Positions 47,771-58,862 of a DNA stretch of 64,000 nucleotides are shown here, piece by piece. The notes beneath the pieces are model-generated. The model ran no database searches. It was not told where the DNA came from and worked only from the letters and a program-made list of their open reading frames with translations. Each line of letters begins with the position of its first letter. Position 1 is the first letter of the stretch. Made by a program: the position numbers and the translations under genes. Source of the DNA: Paraburkholderia silvatlantica (lineage in GTDB: Bacteria > Pseudomonadota > Gammaproteobacteria > Burkholderiales > Burkholderiaceae); NCBI RefSeq assembly GCF_003096715.1, contig NZ_QEOL01000002.1, forward strand, positions 397,398 through 461,397, read 5' to 3'.

Positions 47771-49287
47771 TAAAGAGACTTGCGCAGATTGACCGCTGGA
47801 ATCTTCAGTGCCTCGCGATACTTCGCAACGGTGCGTCGCGCGACCACGAAACCCTGTTCCGCCAGCAGTTCGGCGATGCGGCTGTCTGAAAGAGGGGATT
47901 TGGTGTTCTCGGCTCCTATGAGTTGCTTGATGAGGGCGCGGATGGCGGTGGACGATGCAGCGCCGCCGGTGTCCGTCGATACATGCGATCCGAAGAAGTA
48001 CTTAAATTCAAGTGTCCCGAATGGAGTCAGCATGTATTTACCGGTTGTCACACGCGAGACAGTCGATTCGTGTAGGCCCAGCGTATCAGCAATCTCCCTC
48101 AAAACCAAGGGGCGCATGGCGATTTCGCCGTGCACGAAAAAGTTCTTCTGACGCTCGACGATAGCCTGTGCGACACGCAGGATCGTCTCGAAGCGCTGCT
48201 GGATATTCTTGATGAGCCAGCGCGCTTCCTGCAGTTGCTGGCGCAGCGAACCGCTGCCCGGGTCGCCCCGGTTGTTGCGCAGGATATTCGCGTACAGGTG
48301 GTTGATGCGCAGCTTCGGCACCACCTCGGGGTTCAGTTCCGCATGCCAGTTCTGGCCGGTCTTCTTCACGATGATGTCCGGCACCACGTAATCGGCTTCG
48401 GCCTTGCCATACGACGCACCGGGGAACGGTTCGAGCGAACGGATCAGCGCATGCGCCTCGCGCAGCTCGTCGTCGCCTGTCTTCAGTTGCTTGCGCAACC
48501 GCGTGAAGTCGCGCGCGGCGAGCAGTTCGAGATAGTTCGACACGATCTCGAGCGCGAGCGTGCGCGTGGGCGACGACGTGACGCGCAGCAACTGCAGCTT
48601 GAGGCACTCGGAGGCCGAGCGCGCGCCCACGCCCGCGGGGTCGAAGCTGTGCAGCAGCGCTAGCGCCGCATTGAGTTCGTCGGCGTCGACTTCGAGTTCT
48701 TCGGGAATGTCGGCAAGAATTTCCTCGCACGTCGCGCTGAGGTAGCCGTCTTCGTCGAGCGATTCGATCAGGAAGGTGATGAGCGCGCGATCGCGCTGGC
48801 TCGCGTTCGTTTCGCGCAGCTGCGCCATGAGATGGTCGCGCAGCGTAGTGGTCGATTCGTGGATCTGCAGCGGCGGCAGGTCGTCGTCGTCGGAGGCGTT
48901 GCCCGAGCGGCCGTAGTCGTCCAGGTTCCACTGGCTTGCGTCGCCGTTCGCGTCGCCGCCAAGGCCGTCGTATTCGTCCACGCCTCGCGGCTCGCTCTCG
49001 CTGTTCTCGGCGCTGCCGTTGGACGCCGAGGTGGCGCTGTTCGCGCCCTGCATCGGCTCGGCGCCCGAGGGCGTGGGCGGCTGCGCGATGACCGAGCCGT
49101 CCGCGGCCACGCGCAGCGGGCTCGCGATCCAGTCGTCCTCGTTCTCGAGCAGCGGGTTCTGCGAGATCGCGGTCGCGACCTCCTGCTGCAGTTCGAGCGT
49201 CGACAGCTGCAGCAGCCGGATCGACTGTTGCAGTTGTGGCGTGAGCGCAAGATGCTGCGAGAGGCGGAGTTGGAGGCTGGCTTTCAT
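47770..49287 (-). CDS. rpoN: RNA polymerase sigma-54 factor
   Basis: 505 residues. Region I begins [23 protein letters not shown]; an acidic region II (about 60-125) is followed by the core-binding part; a helix-turn-helix near [19 protein letters not shown] and the RpoN box [12 protein letters not shown] lie at the end. It recognises -24/-12 promoters and needs enhancer-binding ATPases. I placed the start at 49287; the in-frame extension upstream is unlike the family. The 280-bp gap 49288-49567 upstream contains no gene. Confidence 0.97.
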   Translation of the reverse strand: MKASLQLRLSQHLALTPQLQQSIRLLQLSTLELQQEVATAISQNPLLENEDDWIASPLRVAADGSVIAQPPTPSGAEPMQGANSATSASNGSAENSESEPRGVDEYDGLGGDANGDASQWNLDDYGRSGNASDDDDLPPLQIHESTTTLRDHLMAQLRETNASQRDRALITFLIESLDEDGYLSATCEEILADIPEELEVDADELNAALALLHSFDPAGVGARSASECLKLQLLRVTSSPTRTLALEIVSNYLELLAARDFTRLRKQLKTGDDELREAHALIRSLEPFPGASYGKAEADYVVPDIIVKKTGQNWHAELNPEVVPKLRINHLYANILRNNRGDPGSGSLRQQLQEARWLIKNIQQRFETILRVAQAIVERQKNFFVHGEIAMRPLVLREIADTLGLHESTVSRVTTGKYMLTPFGTLEFKYFFGSHVSTDTGGAASSTAIRALIKQLIGAENTKSPLSDSRIAELLAEQGFVVARRTVAKYREALKIPAVNLRKSL

Positions 49288-49567
49288 GGCGGTGTGCGGA
49301 CCATTGTAAAGAGTTTGCCACGCGGACGAAACCACAGGGCACTCGCAAAAACGAGCGTGCGCCGCGCCGGTGCGTGCCCGGAATTTGGTGCGCAAACAGG
49401 GACGCTGCCCGGCCTGCCGTGCACCGTTTTGGGGGCAAGGTCGATACCGCGGAGTTACGCGGGGAAACGCGAAAGATGAGGCCGGAAAAACGCGAAAGCG
49501 GATCGCGCGCGCCCGGGTGGGCGCTGCGGGACTGCGGTGAACGGGCGCGCGAGGCGCGCCCGGGGGC

Positions 49568-50355
<788 letters not shown>

Positions 50356-50359
<4 letters not shown>

Positions 50360-51048
50360 TGGGGCGGCGCTTCCTGCAGCTTGGTGGACGGCGTGAGTGC
50401 GGCCGGGGCGCCGGCGGGCGGCTGTGCGCCGGTCGTGGCGTTGCGCGGCGAAAGCATCGCGCGAACGCGGCCGCCGGGGTTGCCGGGACCTGCGACGTCC
50501 TTTCCGGAGCGCGCCGTATAGAAGTCGTTCTGGCCGTCGTACGTGACGACGCTGCCGTGCACCTGATCCATCACCGTCGACAGACCCTGCAGGCGGCGCA
50601 CCGTGGCGCGCGTCGTGAGTGTGGTGAGGTCCTGCTTGCCGTCGTAGTCGATGCGCTCGGCCGTGCCGTCGACGTATTCGTCGAGGCCTTCGCGCTTCTG
50701 GCGGAAGTAGGCGAGCCGGTCGGCGGGCGTGCCCGGCGCGACGGTGCCGGTCGCGAACTGGTAGCCCTGCGGGTCCTGCGTGACGACGAGCTTGTCGGCC
50801 TTGATGAGGATCGTGCCCTTGGTGGCGACCACGTGGCCCGTGAAGACGGTCTGCTGCTTCAGATCGTCATAGGTCATGTTGTCCGCTTCGATATTGAGCG
50901 GCTTGTCCTTGTCGGCGCGCTCGGCGTGGGCCGCGGGCGTGAGGCCGGCGAACAGCAGCGCGCTGGCGAGCGCCATCAGCGCCGCGCAGCGTGCGCGGCG
51001 CGCGTCGGGCGAACGGCCGTTCAGTGGACGGGGAAGCGAATCGTTCAT
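50356..51048 (-). CDS. lptA: LPS transport periplasmic protein LptA
   Basis: 230 residues: a signal peptide (about 1-42, ending AHAE) and the OstA beta-jellyroll domain ([38 protein letters not shown]). Forms the periplasmic bridge from LptC to LptD. The C-terminal 45 residues are proline/alanine rich. Between lptC and lptB. Confidence 0.95.
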
Positions 51049-51079
51049 GCAATCGTGCCTTGCGTGGACGGCCCGGCGT

Positions 51080-51679
51080 TCAGGACGAGCCGCCGGAGTC
51101 GGCCGGGGCGATGGCTCCACGGACGTTGCCGAAGAGCTGGATGACCCGGGAGACATTGTTGTAGTTCATGCCGCTGGTGGCCGTCATGACCGACTGGCCG
51201 CGTCGAAGTTTAACCGGCTTTTCGGTCAGGATCACATCGTCGTTCACGAGCACTTTGAAATGCTCGGAATCAGCCTGCATTTCGGGGTCGCCGGCGCCGG
51301 CCGCGCGCAGAATGCGCGCGTTGTCGTACAGGTTGACGATCGAGGCGTCGGCGTTGACCGTGCCGCGCAGCCCGGTGGCCGTGACGATCGGCTTGCCGGG
51401 CTGGAACGCGCGCACGGCCGGGTTCGTGAGATCGCTGTTCTCGTCGTCCTCGTAGTGAACCATGTGCGTGGCCGTGAGCCGATACTGCGTGGCGCCCGAC
51501 TGGTCGAGCTCGGACACCGAGAAGTTGTCGGCGAAATAGTCGGGCGTATGCGTGAGCGGACGCGGCGCCGCCTCCTTCTCGCGCGGCTGGACGGCCTGCA
51601 GCAGCCACCACGTGAAACCGGCGAGCGCGGCGACGCACACGAGCGGCACGAGCGAGGTGAGGCGGAACTTCTGGTTCAT
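51080..51679 (-). CDS. lptC: LPS export protein LptC
   Basis: 199 residues: one N-terminal transmembrane helix (about 7-28, LVPLVCVAALAGFTWWLL) and a periplasmic jellyroll (YRLTATHMVHYEDDENSDL). Docks LPS from LptBFG to LptA. It overlaps the kdsC stop by 4 bp. Confidence 0.94.
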   Translation of the reverse strand: MNQKFRLTSLVPLVCVAALAGFTWWLLQAVQPREKEAAPRPLTHTPDYFADNFSVSELDQSGATQYRLTATHMVHYEDDENSDLTNPAVRAFQPGKPIVTATGLRGTVNADASIVNLYDNARILRAAGAGDPEMQADSEHFKVLVNDDVILTEKPVKLRRGQSVMTATSGMNYNNVSRVIQLFGNVRGAIAPADSGGSS

Positions 51680-52230
51680 CGCGGCATCCCGGCGAGCGGC
51701 GCGCAGGCCGCGGCGAGCATGGCGTCGTAGCGGTTCTGCGCGCGCAGGATCAGGTCGGTGACTTCGCGCACGGCGCCGTGGCCCCCCACCTTGCCGGACA
51801 CCCAGTGGGCGCGCGAGAGCACGTCGGGATGGGCGTTCGCGGGCGCCGCGGCGAAGCCGCACTGGAGCATGACGGCGAGGTCGGGCCAGTCGTCGCCCAT
51901 GTAGCCGCACGCTTCGGGCGCAATGCCGGTTTGCGAGAGCAGTTCGGCGAACGCGACACGCTTGTCCTCTACGCCTTGCCACAGGTGCGTGATCTTCAGT
52001 TCCTTCGCACGCACGGCGACGATCTCCGAGCGGCGCCCCGTGATGATGGCCGTGTCGATGCCGGCTTCGCGCAGCAGCTTCGCGCCGTGGCCGTCGAGCG
52101 AGTTGAACGCTTTCATCGTGTCGCCCGCGCCGGTGAAGAGCAGGCCGCCATCGGTGAGCACGCCGTCGATGTCGAAAATCATGAGGCGCACGCGCGCGGC
52201 GCGCGCGGTTGCATCGAGTGGGCTAGCCAT
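51676..52230 (-). CDS. kdsC: 3-deoxy-D-manno-octulosonate-8-phosphate phosphatase
   Basis: HAD phosphatase that releases Kdo from Kdo-8-P. 184 residues; the nucleophile motif is MIFDIDGVLTDG, then FNSLDGHGAKLLREAG, and YMGDDWPDLAVM holds the late Mg-binding acids. Start overlaps the kdsD stop by one base. Part of the kdsD-kdsC-lptCAB run. Confidence 0.96.
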   Translation of the reverse strand: MASPLDATARAARVRLMIFDIDGVLTDGGLLFTGAGDTMKAFNSLDGHGAKLLREAGIDTAIITGRRSEIVAVRAKELKITHLWQGVEDKRVAFAELLSQTGIAPEACGYMGDDWPDLAVMLQCGFAAAPANAHPDVLSRAHWVSGKVGGHGAVREVTDLILRAQNRYDAMLAAACAPLAGMPR

Positions 52231-53216
52231 CAGATCACCTTCTTGGAGAACAGGTCGTGCATGTTGAGGGCGCCGATCAGCGAGCCCTCGGCATCGACGA
52301 CCAGCATCTGATTGATGCGATGGCGCTCCATCAGTTCCACGGCTTCGACGGCAAGGTGGTCCGGGCCGATGGTGCGCGGAGCTTTCGTCATGACCTGCGC
52401 GATCGGCAGTTCGCGGAAATCGCCCACGCGCTCGAGCACGCGGCGCAGGTCGCCGTCCGTGAAAATGCCCTGCACCTGGTCGTCGGCGTTGACGATCGCC
52501 GTCATGCCCATGCGTTTGGCCGTGAGCTGGAAAAGGGCGTCGCGCACGGTGACGTCGTCGCGCACCTTCGGAATTTCGTCGCCCGTGCGCATCACGTCGC
52601 GCACGTAGGTCAAGAGGCGCCGGCCGAGCGCGCCGCCCGGATGCGAGCGCGCGAAGTCGTCGGCGCCGAAGCCGCGTGCGTCGAGCACCGCGACCGCGAG
52701 CGCGTCGGAGAGCGCGAGCGCCGCCGTCGTGCTGGCGGTGGGGGCGAGGTTCAGCGAGCAGGCCTCCTTCTCCACGCCGGCGTCCAGATGCACGTCGGAG
52801 AGCTGGCCGAGCGTCGACTGCGGCCGACTGCCCGTCATGCCGATGAGCTTCGCGCCAATGCGTTTGACGAGCGGCAGGATCGCCACGAGTTCTTCGGATT
52901 CGCCCGAGTTCGACAGGCCGATGAAGACGTCGTCGGCAGTGACCATGCCGAGGTCGCCATGGCTTGCTTCCGCCGGATGCACGAAGAACGCGGGGGTGCC
53001 CGTGGAGGCCAGCGTGGCCGCGAGCTTGCGGGCAATGTGGCCCGATTTGCCGATGCCGGAAACGACCACGCGTCCGCGGCAGCTGAGGATGAGGTCGACC
53101 GCGCCGACGAAGTTGTCGTCGAGCCGGTCGCGAAGCCCGCGCACGGCGTCCGCTTCGATGTCGAGCACGTTGCGAGCGAGCTTCAGCGCCCGGTCGCCAT
53201 TGATTTTCGCTATCAT
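52230..53216 (-). CDS. kdsD: Arabinose-5-phosphate isomerase
   Basis: 328 residues: a sugar-isomerase domain (VVVSGIGKSGHIARKLAATLAS, FIGLSNSGESEEL) followed by two CBS domains (about 205-328). It makes arabinose-5-P from ribulose-5-P, the first Kdo precursor. The ATG lies only seven bases from an extended -10, so its message may be leaderless. First gene of the kdsD-lpt run. Confidence 0.95.
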   Translation of the reverse strand: MIAKINGDRALKLARNVLDIEADAVRGLRDRLDDNFVGAVDLILSCRGRVVVSGIGKSGHIARKLAATLASTGTPAFFVHPAEASHGDLGMVTADDVFIGLSNSGESEELVAILPLVKRIGAKLIGMTGSRPQSTLGQLSDVHLDAGVEKEACSLNLAPTASTTAALALSDALAVAVLDARGFGADDFARSHPGGALGRRLLTYVRDVMRTGDEIPKVRDDVTVRDALFQLTAKRMGMTAIVNADDQVQGIFTDGDLRRVLERVGDFRELPIAQVMTKAPRTIGPDHLAVEAVELMERHRINQMLVVDAEGSLIGALNMHDLFSKKVI

Positions 53217-53222
53217 CCGCGG

Positions 53223-53231
53223 AGTATAGCA
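53223..53231 (-). promoter_or_regulatory. Extended -10 promoter directly upstream of kdsD
   Basis: TGCTATACT on the minus strand; the predicted start falls at or next to the kdsD ATG at 53216. No matching -35 was seen, which is tolerated for extended -10 promoters. Confidence 0.45.
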
Positions 53232-53447
53232 AAGGCGTCTGCGCGCCGCGCCAGCGCCCCCAGCGCCAAAACCCCGTGCGTGCGCCGCCGGATTTGCCCC
53301 AGGCGTGTCTCCGTAGCCCTTCCCATTTAGCCCGTTATTAATGTAAACAGGCCCTAGCCGCCTTGCGTCGATCATCGACACGGCGCGGGCAGAATTTGCA
53401 TCGCCGCTCATGCAGACCGCGGCTGACGAACGAGGACGCTTCACACG

Positions 53448-55463
53448 ATGATCTCCCCGCTGGAAATGACGCTGTTCCTGCTGCTCGCCTCGGTGGTCGG
53501 CGTCGTGCTGTTTCGTTATCTGAATCTGCCGCCGATGCTCGGCTACCTCACGGTGGGCATTCTGGTGGGCCCGCGCTCGCTCGGCATCGTGCCGGACACG
53601 CATGGCGCGCAGAACCTGGCCGAGTTCGGCGTCGTGTTCCTGATGTTCTCGATCGGCCTCGAGTTCTCGCTCTCGAAGCTGCGCGCCATGCGCCATGCCG
53701 TGTTCGGCCTCGGGCTCTCGCAGGTGCTGGGCACGATCGTGGTCGCGCTGCTGCTCGGGCTCGTGCTGGAGCCGTGGGTGCATATCACGTGGCAGGCCTG
53801 CGTGGCGCTCGGCGGCGCGCTCGCCATGTCGTCCACGGCCATTGTCAGCAAGATGCTTTCCGAGCGGCTCGAGATCGAATCGGAGCATGGCCGCAATATT
53901 CTGGGCGTGCTGCTGTTCCAGGATCTGGCCGTGGTGCCCCTTCTCATCGTGATCGCGGCGTTCGGCGGCTCCGGGGCGTCGCTCGTCGAGTCGCTCGGCA
54001 CCGCCGCCGTGAAGATCGTGCTCGCGCTCGCCATTCTGCTCATCGTCGGGCAGAAGTTCATGACGCGCTGGTTCAACGTGGTCGCGCGCCGCCGCTCGCA
54101 GGAGCTGTTCGTGCTCAACGTGCTGCTCGTCACGCTGGGTGCCGCGTTCATCACCGACAAGTTCGGCCTCTCGCTCGCGCTCGGCGCCTTCATCGCGGGC
54201 ATGCTGATCGCCGAAACGCCTTACAAGCACCAGGTGGAAGAGGACATCAAGCCGTTTCGCGACGTGCTGCTCGGCCTCTTCTTCGTGACCACGGGCATGC
54301 TGCTCAACCCGCACGTGATCTGGCAGCACCCCATCATGGTGGCGGCGTTCTTCCTCGGGCCGGTCGTGCTCAAGGCCGTGCTCATCACCGCGCTCACGCG
54401 CATGTTCGGCGCGTCGCCGGGCGTGGCCATGCGCACGGGTCTCGGCCTCGCGCAGGCCGGCGAATTCGGCTTCGTCCTGCTGAACCTCATTCTCGACAAG
54501 CATCTGGTCGACGCCACGCTGCTCCAGGCGATCCTCGCGGCCATGCTGCTGTCGATGCTCGCCGCGCCGTTCCTGATCCAGAACGCCGACCGCATCGTGC
54601 TGCGCCTGTCCTCGACGGAATGGATGCAGCAGTCGCTGATGATGACGCGCATCGCCACGCAAAGCATCAAGCAAAGCGGCCATGTGATCGTGTGCGGATA
54701 CGGCCGCGCGGGGCAGAACCTCGCGCGCATGCTCGAATACGAAGGCCTTTCGTACGTCGCGCTCGACCTCGACCCCGACCGCGTCGCGGCGGCTGCGGCG
54801 GCGGGCGAGTCGGTGGTGTTCGGCGACGCGGCGCGGCGCGAATCGCTCGTCGCGGCGGGCATCCACCGCGCGGCCGCGGTGGCGATCACCTATGCCAACA
54901 CGCAATCGGCGTTTCGCGTGCTCCATCACATTCACGAGCTGGAGCCTACCTTGCCCGTGATCGTGCGCACGGTGGACGACGCCGATCTCGAACGCCTGCT
55001 CGCCGCGGGCGCGACCGAAGTGATTCCGGAGATCGTGGAAGGCAGCCTGATGCTCGCCTCGCACATGCTGGTGCTGATGGGCGTGCCGATGCGGCGCGTG
55101 GTGCGCCGCGTGGAGGAACTGCGCGACGAGCGCTACAGCCTCCTGCGCGGCTACTTCCACGGCACCGACGATGTGGGCGAGGACGGTCACGAGCAGGTGC
55201 GGCTACAATCCGTACCGGTCGACGAGCGCGCCGACGCCGTGGGCCGCACGCTCGCGGAACTGGGCCTGTACGAGCTCGGCGTCGAGGTGACGGCGATCCG
55301 CCGCCACGGCATTCGCGGCGTGGAGCCGGACCCGTCGACCAGGCTGCGCGAGGCCGACATCGTCGTGCTGCGCGGTTTGCCCGAGCAGCTCGCGCAGGCC
55401 GAGGAGCGGCTTTCGCGGCATCGCAAGCCGGGCGCCGCCGGCGCGGGCGCGGCGGCGGCCTGA
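53448..55463 (+). CDS. Monovalent cation:proton antiporter-2 (CPA2) family protein with TrkA domains
   Basis: 671 residues. A membrane domain of about 12 helices (residues 1-390) with [19 protein letters not shown] and [10 protein letters not shown] typical of KefB/YbaL antiporters; then an RCK-N NAD-binding domain ([17 protein letters not shown], about 410-525) and an RCK-C domain (about 585-655). Probably exchanges K+ for H+, possibly glutathione-gated as in KefB/C; no kefF/kefG ancillary gene is adjacent. Confidence 0.9.
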   Translation: MISPLEMTLFLLLASVVGVVLFRYLNLPPMLGYLTVGILVGPRSLGIVPDTHGAQNLAEFGVVFLMFSIGLEFSLSKLRAMRHAVFGLGLSQVLGTIVVALLLGLVLEPWVHITWQACVALGGALAMSSTAIVSKMLSERLEIESEHGRNILGVLLFQDLAVVPLLIVIAAFGGSGASLVESLGTAAVKIVLALAILLIVGQKFMTRWFNVVARRRSQELFVLNVLLVTLGAAFITDKFGLSLALGAFIAGMLIAETPYKHQVEEDIKPFRDVLLGLFFVTTGMLLNPHVIWQHPIMVAAFFLGPVVLKAVLITALTRMFGASPGVAMRTGLGLAQAGEFGFVLLNLILDKHLVDATLLQAILAAMLLSMLAAPFLIQNADRIVLRLSSTEWMQQSLMMTRIATQSIKQSGHVIVCGYGRAGQNLARMLEYEGLSYVALDLDPDRVAAAAAAGESVVFGDAARRESLVAAGIHRAAAVAITYANTQSAFRVLHHIHELEPTLPVIVRTVDDADLERLLAAGATEVIPEIVEGSLMLASHMLVLMGVPMRRVVRRVEELRDERYSLLRGYFHGTDDVGEDGHEQVRLQSVPVDERADAVGRTLAELGLYELGVEVTAIRRHGIRGVEPDPSTRLREADIVVLRGLPEQLAQAEERLSRHRKPGAAGAGAAAA

Positions 55464-55489
55464 TACGCCGTGGTTGTTGGCGCGATTTA

Positions 55490-55515
55490 TTGGCGCGGTC
55501 GCGCGACCGCGCCAA
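55490..55515. repeat. Strong GC hairpin between the CPA2 gene and apt
   Basis: Perfect 11-bp stem TTGGCGCGGTC / GACCGCGCCAA with a GCGC loop, 27 bp past the CPA2 stop. No T-run follows, so if it ends transcription it does so without a classic tail; otherwise it may protect the 3' end. Confidence 0.45.
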
Positions 55516-55576
55516 GGGTCCCGCCCCGTTTAAACAGTCCTGCTGTCCTTTATCGAGTCACTACCCCGGAGAGATG

Positions 55577-56143
55577 ATGTCCAACGCACCTGCGAACCCG
55601 AGCGCTGAAGCCGCCCAGTTCGTGAACAGCCTGATCCGCACGGTGCCCGACTGGCCTCAGCCGGGAGTGCAGTTCCGCGATATCACGCCGCTCATCGGCC
55701 ATCCGAAGGGCCTGCGCGTGCTGATCGACCTGTTCGTCGAGCGCTATGTCGGCGCGAAGCTCGACTACGTGGCAGGGCTCGACGCGCGCGGTTTCATCAT
55801 CGGGCCGATCGTCGCGTATGAGCTGAACGTGGGCTTCATTCCGATCCGCAAGATCGGCAAGCTGCCGTACAAGACCGTCTCCGAGACCTACCAGCTCGAA
55901 TACGGCGAGGCGACCGTGGAGATTCACGAGGACGCCTGCGGCAAGGGCGACCGCGTCGTGATCGTCGACGACCTGATCGCCACCGGCGGCACCATGATGG
56001 CCGGCAAGCTGCTGCTCGAACGCCTCGGCGCGAGCGTGGTGGAAGGCGCCGCGATCATCGACCTCCCGGATCTGGGCGGCTCGAAGCTGCTCACCGATGC
56101 CGGCCTGCCGCTCTTCACGGTGACCGCCTTCGGCGGGCACTGA
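55577..56143 (+). CDS. apt: Adenine phosphoribosyltransferase
   Basis: Purine salvage: adenine plus PRPP to AMP. 188 residues; [17 protein letters not shown] near the start, [11 protein letters not shown], and PRPP loop [13 protein letters not shown]. The second ATG (55577) of a pair is better spaced from GGAG. It lies between the antiporter and a LysE exporter. Confidence 0.96.
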   Translation: MSNAPANPSAEAAQFVNSLIRTVPDWPQPGVQFRDITPLIGHPKGLRVLIDLFVERYVGAKLDYVAGLDARGFIIGPIVAYELNVGFIPIRKIGKLPYKTVSETYQLEYGEATVEIHEDACGKGDRVVIVDDLIATGGTMMAGKLLLERLGASVVEGAAIIDLPDLGGSKLLTDAGLPLFTVTAFGGH

Positions 56144-56175
56144 AACCCGAACGTACAGCCTCACGAGTCGATCTC

Positions 56176-56790
56176 ATGCCGAATTTCGCGCTCTTTCTCG
56201 CCACCTCCATCGCCATCACGTTCGCGCCCGGTCCCGACAATCTCCAGGTGCTCGCGCGCGGCATTTCGCAAGGCCGCGCCGCCGGTCTCGTCGCCGCGCT
56301 CGGTTTCGCGGCAGGTGTGACGTTCCACACCACGCTCGCGGCGCTCGGCGTGGCCGCCGTGCTGCGCTCATCGCCGCTCGCGTTCCAGATCCTCAAGCTC
56401 GCCGGCGCCGCGTATCTCGTGTGGATCGGCGTGAAGGCGCTGCGCAGCCAGGGGCTCGCCGCCGCCGGTGACAGGCCGCGTCAGCCGCTCTCCGCGATCT
56501 TTCGTCAGAGCGTGCTCGGCAACATCATGAACCCGAAGGTGACGCTGTTCTTCGTCGTGTTCCTGCCGCAGTTCGTCGACCCGCATGGCGCGCAGCACGT
56601 CACGCTGCAGATGCTCGAGCTCGGCCTCGTGTTCATGGCGCAGACGGTCGTGGTGTTCTCCCTCTTCGGGCTGTGCGCGGGCACGATCGGCGGCTGGCTC
56701 AAGCGCCGCCCGCGCGCGGGCGTGTGGCTCGACCGCCTCGCCGGCGTCACCTTCATCGCCATCGGCATTCGCGTGGCCCTGCGTGACTGA
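56176..56790 (+). CDS. LysE family translocator
   Basis: 204 residues, six hydrophobic helices. The FAPGPDNLQVLARGISQGRAAGL stretch and NPKVTLFFVVFLPQFVDP match the LysE/RhtB exporters, which expel amino acids such as threonine, homoserine or lysine. Substrate cannot be inferred. 32 bp after apt. Confidence 0.92.
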   Translation: MPNFALFLATSIAITFAPGPDNLQVLARGISQGRAAGLVAALGFAAGVTFHTTLAALGVAAVLRSSPLAFQILKLAGAAYLVWIGVKALRSQGLAAAGDRPRQPLSAIFRQSVLGNIMNPKVTLFFVVFLPQFVDPHGAQHVTLQMLELGLVFMAQTVVVFSLFGLCAGTIGGWLKRRPRAGVWLDRLAGVTFIAIGIRVALRD

Positions 56791-56808
56791 TCTACGGAGT
56801 CCTGATCG

Positions 56809-57678
56809 ATGACCTTGCCTTGCATTACCGACGCGCGGCGTTTCGATGTCGGCGCGCATCTGCCGTTCCATATCGGTGACGAGCGCGTGGGCTGGATACG
56901 CGAGAACGACGTGGCGCTTCTCGCGCGCTGGCCCGACGTGTTCGAAATCGACGGCGATGCGCATAGCGCACGCGTGACGCTCGCCCCGCACTTCGATAGT
57001 GTCGATGCGCGCAGCGCGGCGCTCGCCTCGGTGATCGGCGCCCTCGCGGCGCAAGGGCACATTCCGGGCTGGCGCAACGAAACCTACGCGATCCGCAATG
57101 CGTTCGACGCACCGCCGCTCGCCTTGATCGAACGCGCGGCCTCGCGCTTCTTTGGCACCATGACGTACGCGGTGCATCTGAACGGCGTCGTAGAATACGC
57201 AGATCCGGCGGCGCCGGGCGCGCCGCAATTGTGGATCGCGCGGCGCAGCGACACCAAGGCCACCGACCCCGGCATGCTGGACAACGTCGTGGCGGGCGGG
57301 ATCGGCTGGGGCTTCGGCATCGAGGCCACGCTCGTGAAGGAATGCTGGGAAGAGGCGGGCATTGCCGAGGAACTGGCGCGCGAGGCGCGCGCGGGTCGCA
57401 CCGTGCATGTGCTGCAGTCGCTGCCGGAAGGCACGCAGGCCGAGCAGATCTTCATCTACGATCTCGTGCTCCCGGCCGGCTTCGTGCCGCACAACCAGGA
57501 CGGCGAAGTGGGCGAGCATCGCCTCGCGCGCATCGACGAGGCCGCGCGCTGGATCGAGGAGGGCGCGATGACGGTGGACGCGAGCCTCGCGACGCTCGAC
57601 TGCCTGCTGCGCCGCCGATGGATAGACGAAGACGCGTGCGAGGGCATTGCCGCGATCTTCGAACCGCCGGCGCTGTGA
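56809..57678 (+). CDS. Nudix hydrolase with N-terminal DUF4743 domain
   Basis: 289 residues. N-terminal DUF4743 domain (about 1-120), then a Nudix domain whose box is GGIGWGFGIEATLVKECWEEAGI with the REUXEEXGU element reading KECWEEAGI. DUF4743-Nudix proteins are related to thiamine-pyrophosphokinase-associated and oxidised-thiamine Nudix enzymes; actual substrate unknown. 18 bp after the LysE gene, co-transcription likely. Confidence 0.88.
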   Translation: MTLPCITDARRFDVGAHLPFHIGDERVGWIRENDVALLARWPDVFEIDGDAHSARVTLAPHFDSVDARSAALASVIGALAAQGHIPGWRNETYAIRNAFDAPPLALIERAASRFFGTMTYAVHLNGVVEYADPAAPGAPQLWIARRSDTKATDPGMLDNVVAGGIGWGFGIEATLVKECWEEAGIAEELAREARAGRTVHVLQSLPEGTQAEQIFIYDLVLPAGFVPHNQDGEVGEHRLARIDEAARWIEEGAMTVDASLATLDCLLRRRWIDEDACEGIAAIFEPPAL

Positions 57679-57745
57679 ACAGGTCTCGAAGCAAAGCCCA
57701 AAGCCCTTTTAGAAACACCAGGTATTGATGGGAGTTACCAAGGTC

Positions 57746-58615
57746 ATGTCGACCGATCACAGCTTCATCCTCAGACTGTCGTGCGCCGACCGGCCTGGCA
57801 TCGTGCATGCCGTGTCGGGCTTTCTGTTCGAGCGCGGCAGCAATATTCTCGACTCGGCCCAGTTTGGCGACAGCCACACGGGCGAGTTCTTCATGCGCGT
57901 GCACTTCCAGCAAGTAGGCGGCGACCCCGGCCTCGACGGCCTGCGCAGTGCGTTCGATCCGCTCGCCCAGGAGTTCGGCATGCGCTGGGAACTGCATGAC
58001 GCGAACGTGAAGCCGCGCGTCGTCATCATGGTCTCGAAGATCGGCCATTGCCTGAACGACCTGCTGTTCCGCTATCGCACCGGCCAGCTGCCTATCGAGA
58101 TTCCCGCGATCATCTCGAATCACAAGGACTTCTATCAGCTCGCCGCGAGCTACAACATTCCGTTCCATCATTTCCCGCTGCTCGGCGGCACCGAGGCCGA
58201 CAAGGCCGCGCAGGAAGCGCGCGTGCTCGAAGTGGTGAACCGCGAAGGCGCCGATCTCGTGGTGCTCGCGCGCTACATGCAGATCCTCTCGCCGCAGCTT
58301 TGCAAAGCGCTCGAAGGCCGCGCGATCAACATCCATCATTCGTTCCTGCCGAGCTTCAAGGGCGCGAAGCCGTATTACCAGGCGTTCGATCGCGGCGTGA
58401 AGCTGATTGGCGCAACGGCGCACTATGTGACGTCCGATCTCGACGAAGGCCCGATCATCGAGCAGGAAGTCGAGCGCGTGGATCACAACATGGCGCCGGA
58501 CCAGCTCACCGCCATTGGCCGCGACGTGGAGTGCGTGACGCTCGCGCGCGCGGTGAAGTGGCACGTGGAGCATCGCATCGTGCTCAACGGGCACAAGACG
58601 GTCGTGTTCCGCTGA
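57746..58615 (+). CDS. purU: Formyltetrahydrofolate deformylase
   Basis: Hydrolyses 10-formyl-THF to formate and THF, balancing one-carbon units and feeding formate to PurT. 289 residues: an N-terminal ACT domain (LSCADRPGIVHAVSGFLFERG) and a formyltransferase-like domain with INIHHSFLPSFKGAKPY and SDLDEGPIIEQEVERV. The start at 57746 (MSTDHSF) follows the family; ATG 57728 is possible. A hairpin terminator follows. Confidence 0.96.
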   Translation: MSTDHSFILRLSCADRPGIVHAVSGFLFERGSNILDSAQFGDSHTGEFFMRVHFQQVGGDPGLDGLRSAFDPLAQEFGMRWELHDANVKPRVVIMVSKIGHCLNDLLFRYRTGQLPIEIPAIISNHKDFYQLAASYNIPFHHFPLLGGTEADKAAQEARVLEVVNREGADLVVLARYMQILSPQLCKALEGRAINIHHSFLPSFKGAKPYYQAFDRGVKLIGATAHYVTSDLDEGPIIEQEVERVDHNMAPDQLTAIGRDVECVTLARAVKWHVEHRIVLNGHKTVVFR

Positions 58616-58642
58616 TCGCTTGTCGATCGAGTGCGACTCCAT

Positions 58643-58676
58643 GCCGTAGCGTGTTTCAAAACATGCTACGGCTTTT
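58643..58676 (+). terminator. Intrinsic terminator after purU
   Basis: 13-pair stem GCCGTAGCGTGTT / AACATGCTACGGC (one G-T pair) with a short loop, followed by TTTT. A second small hairpin (TCGCATGCATGCGA, 58706-58719) with a T7 run follows about 30 bp on. Confidence 0.85.
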
Positions 58677-58862
58677 CGAACTCATCTTATTGCTCTCCGG
58701 CGCATTCGCATGCATGCGATTTTTTTCCGCGCCAACTCATTCCCCGCGGTACGACTCCTTAAGTTCTGGTGGCGCATCGTCGCGCACTCCCTGTGGAGAA
58801 TAGTCTGCCCCTTTCGTCTTTCCTGCTCCTGTCACTTCAACCAAACGACAAGAGGGAAATTC

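Noticed and set aside
52230..55190. A 986-codon minus-strand frame joined in frame to kdsD.
   Set aside because: Only the last 328 codons are kdsD. The upstream part is a shadow of the CPA2 antiporter gene.
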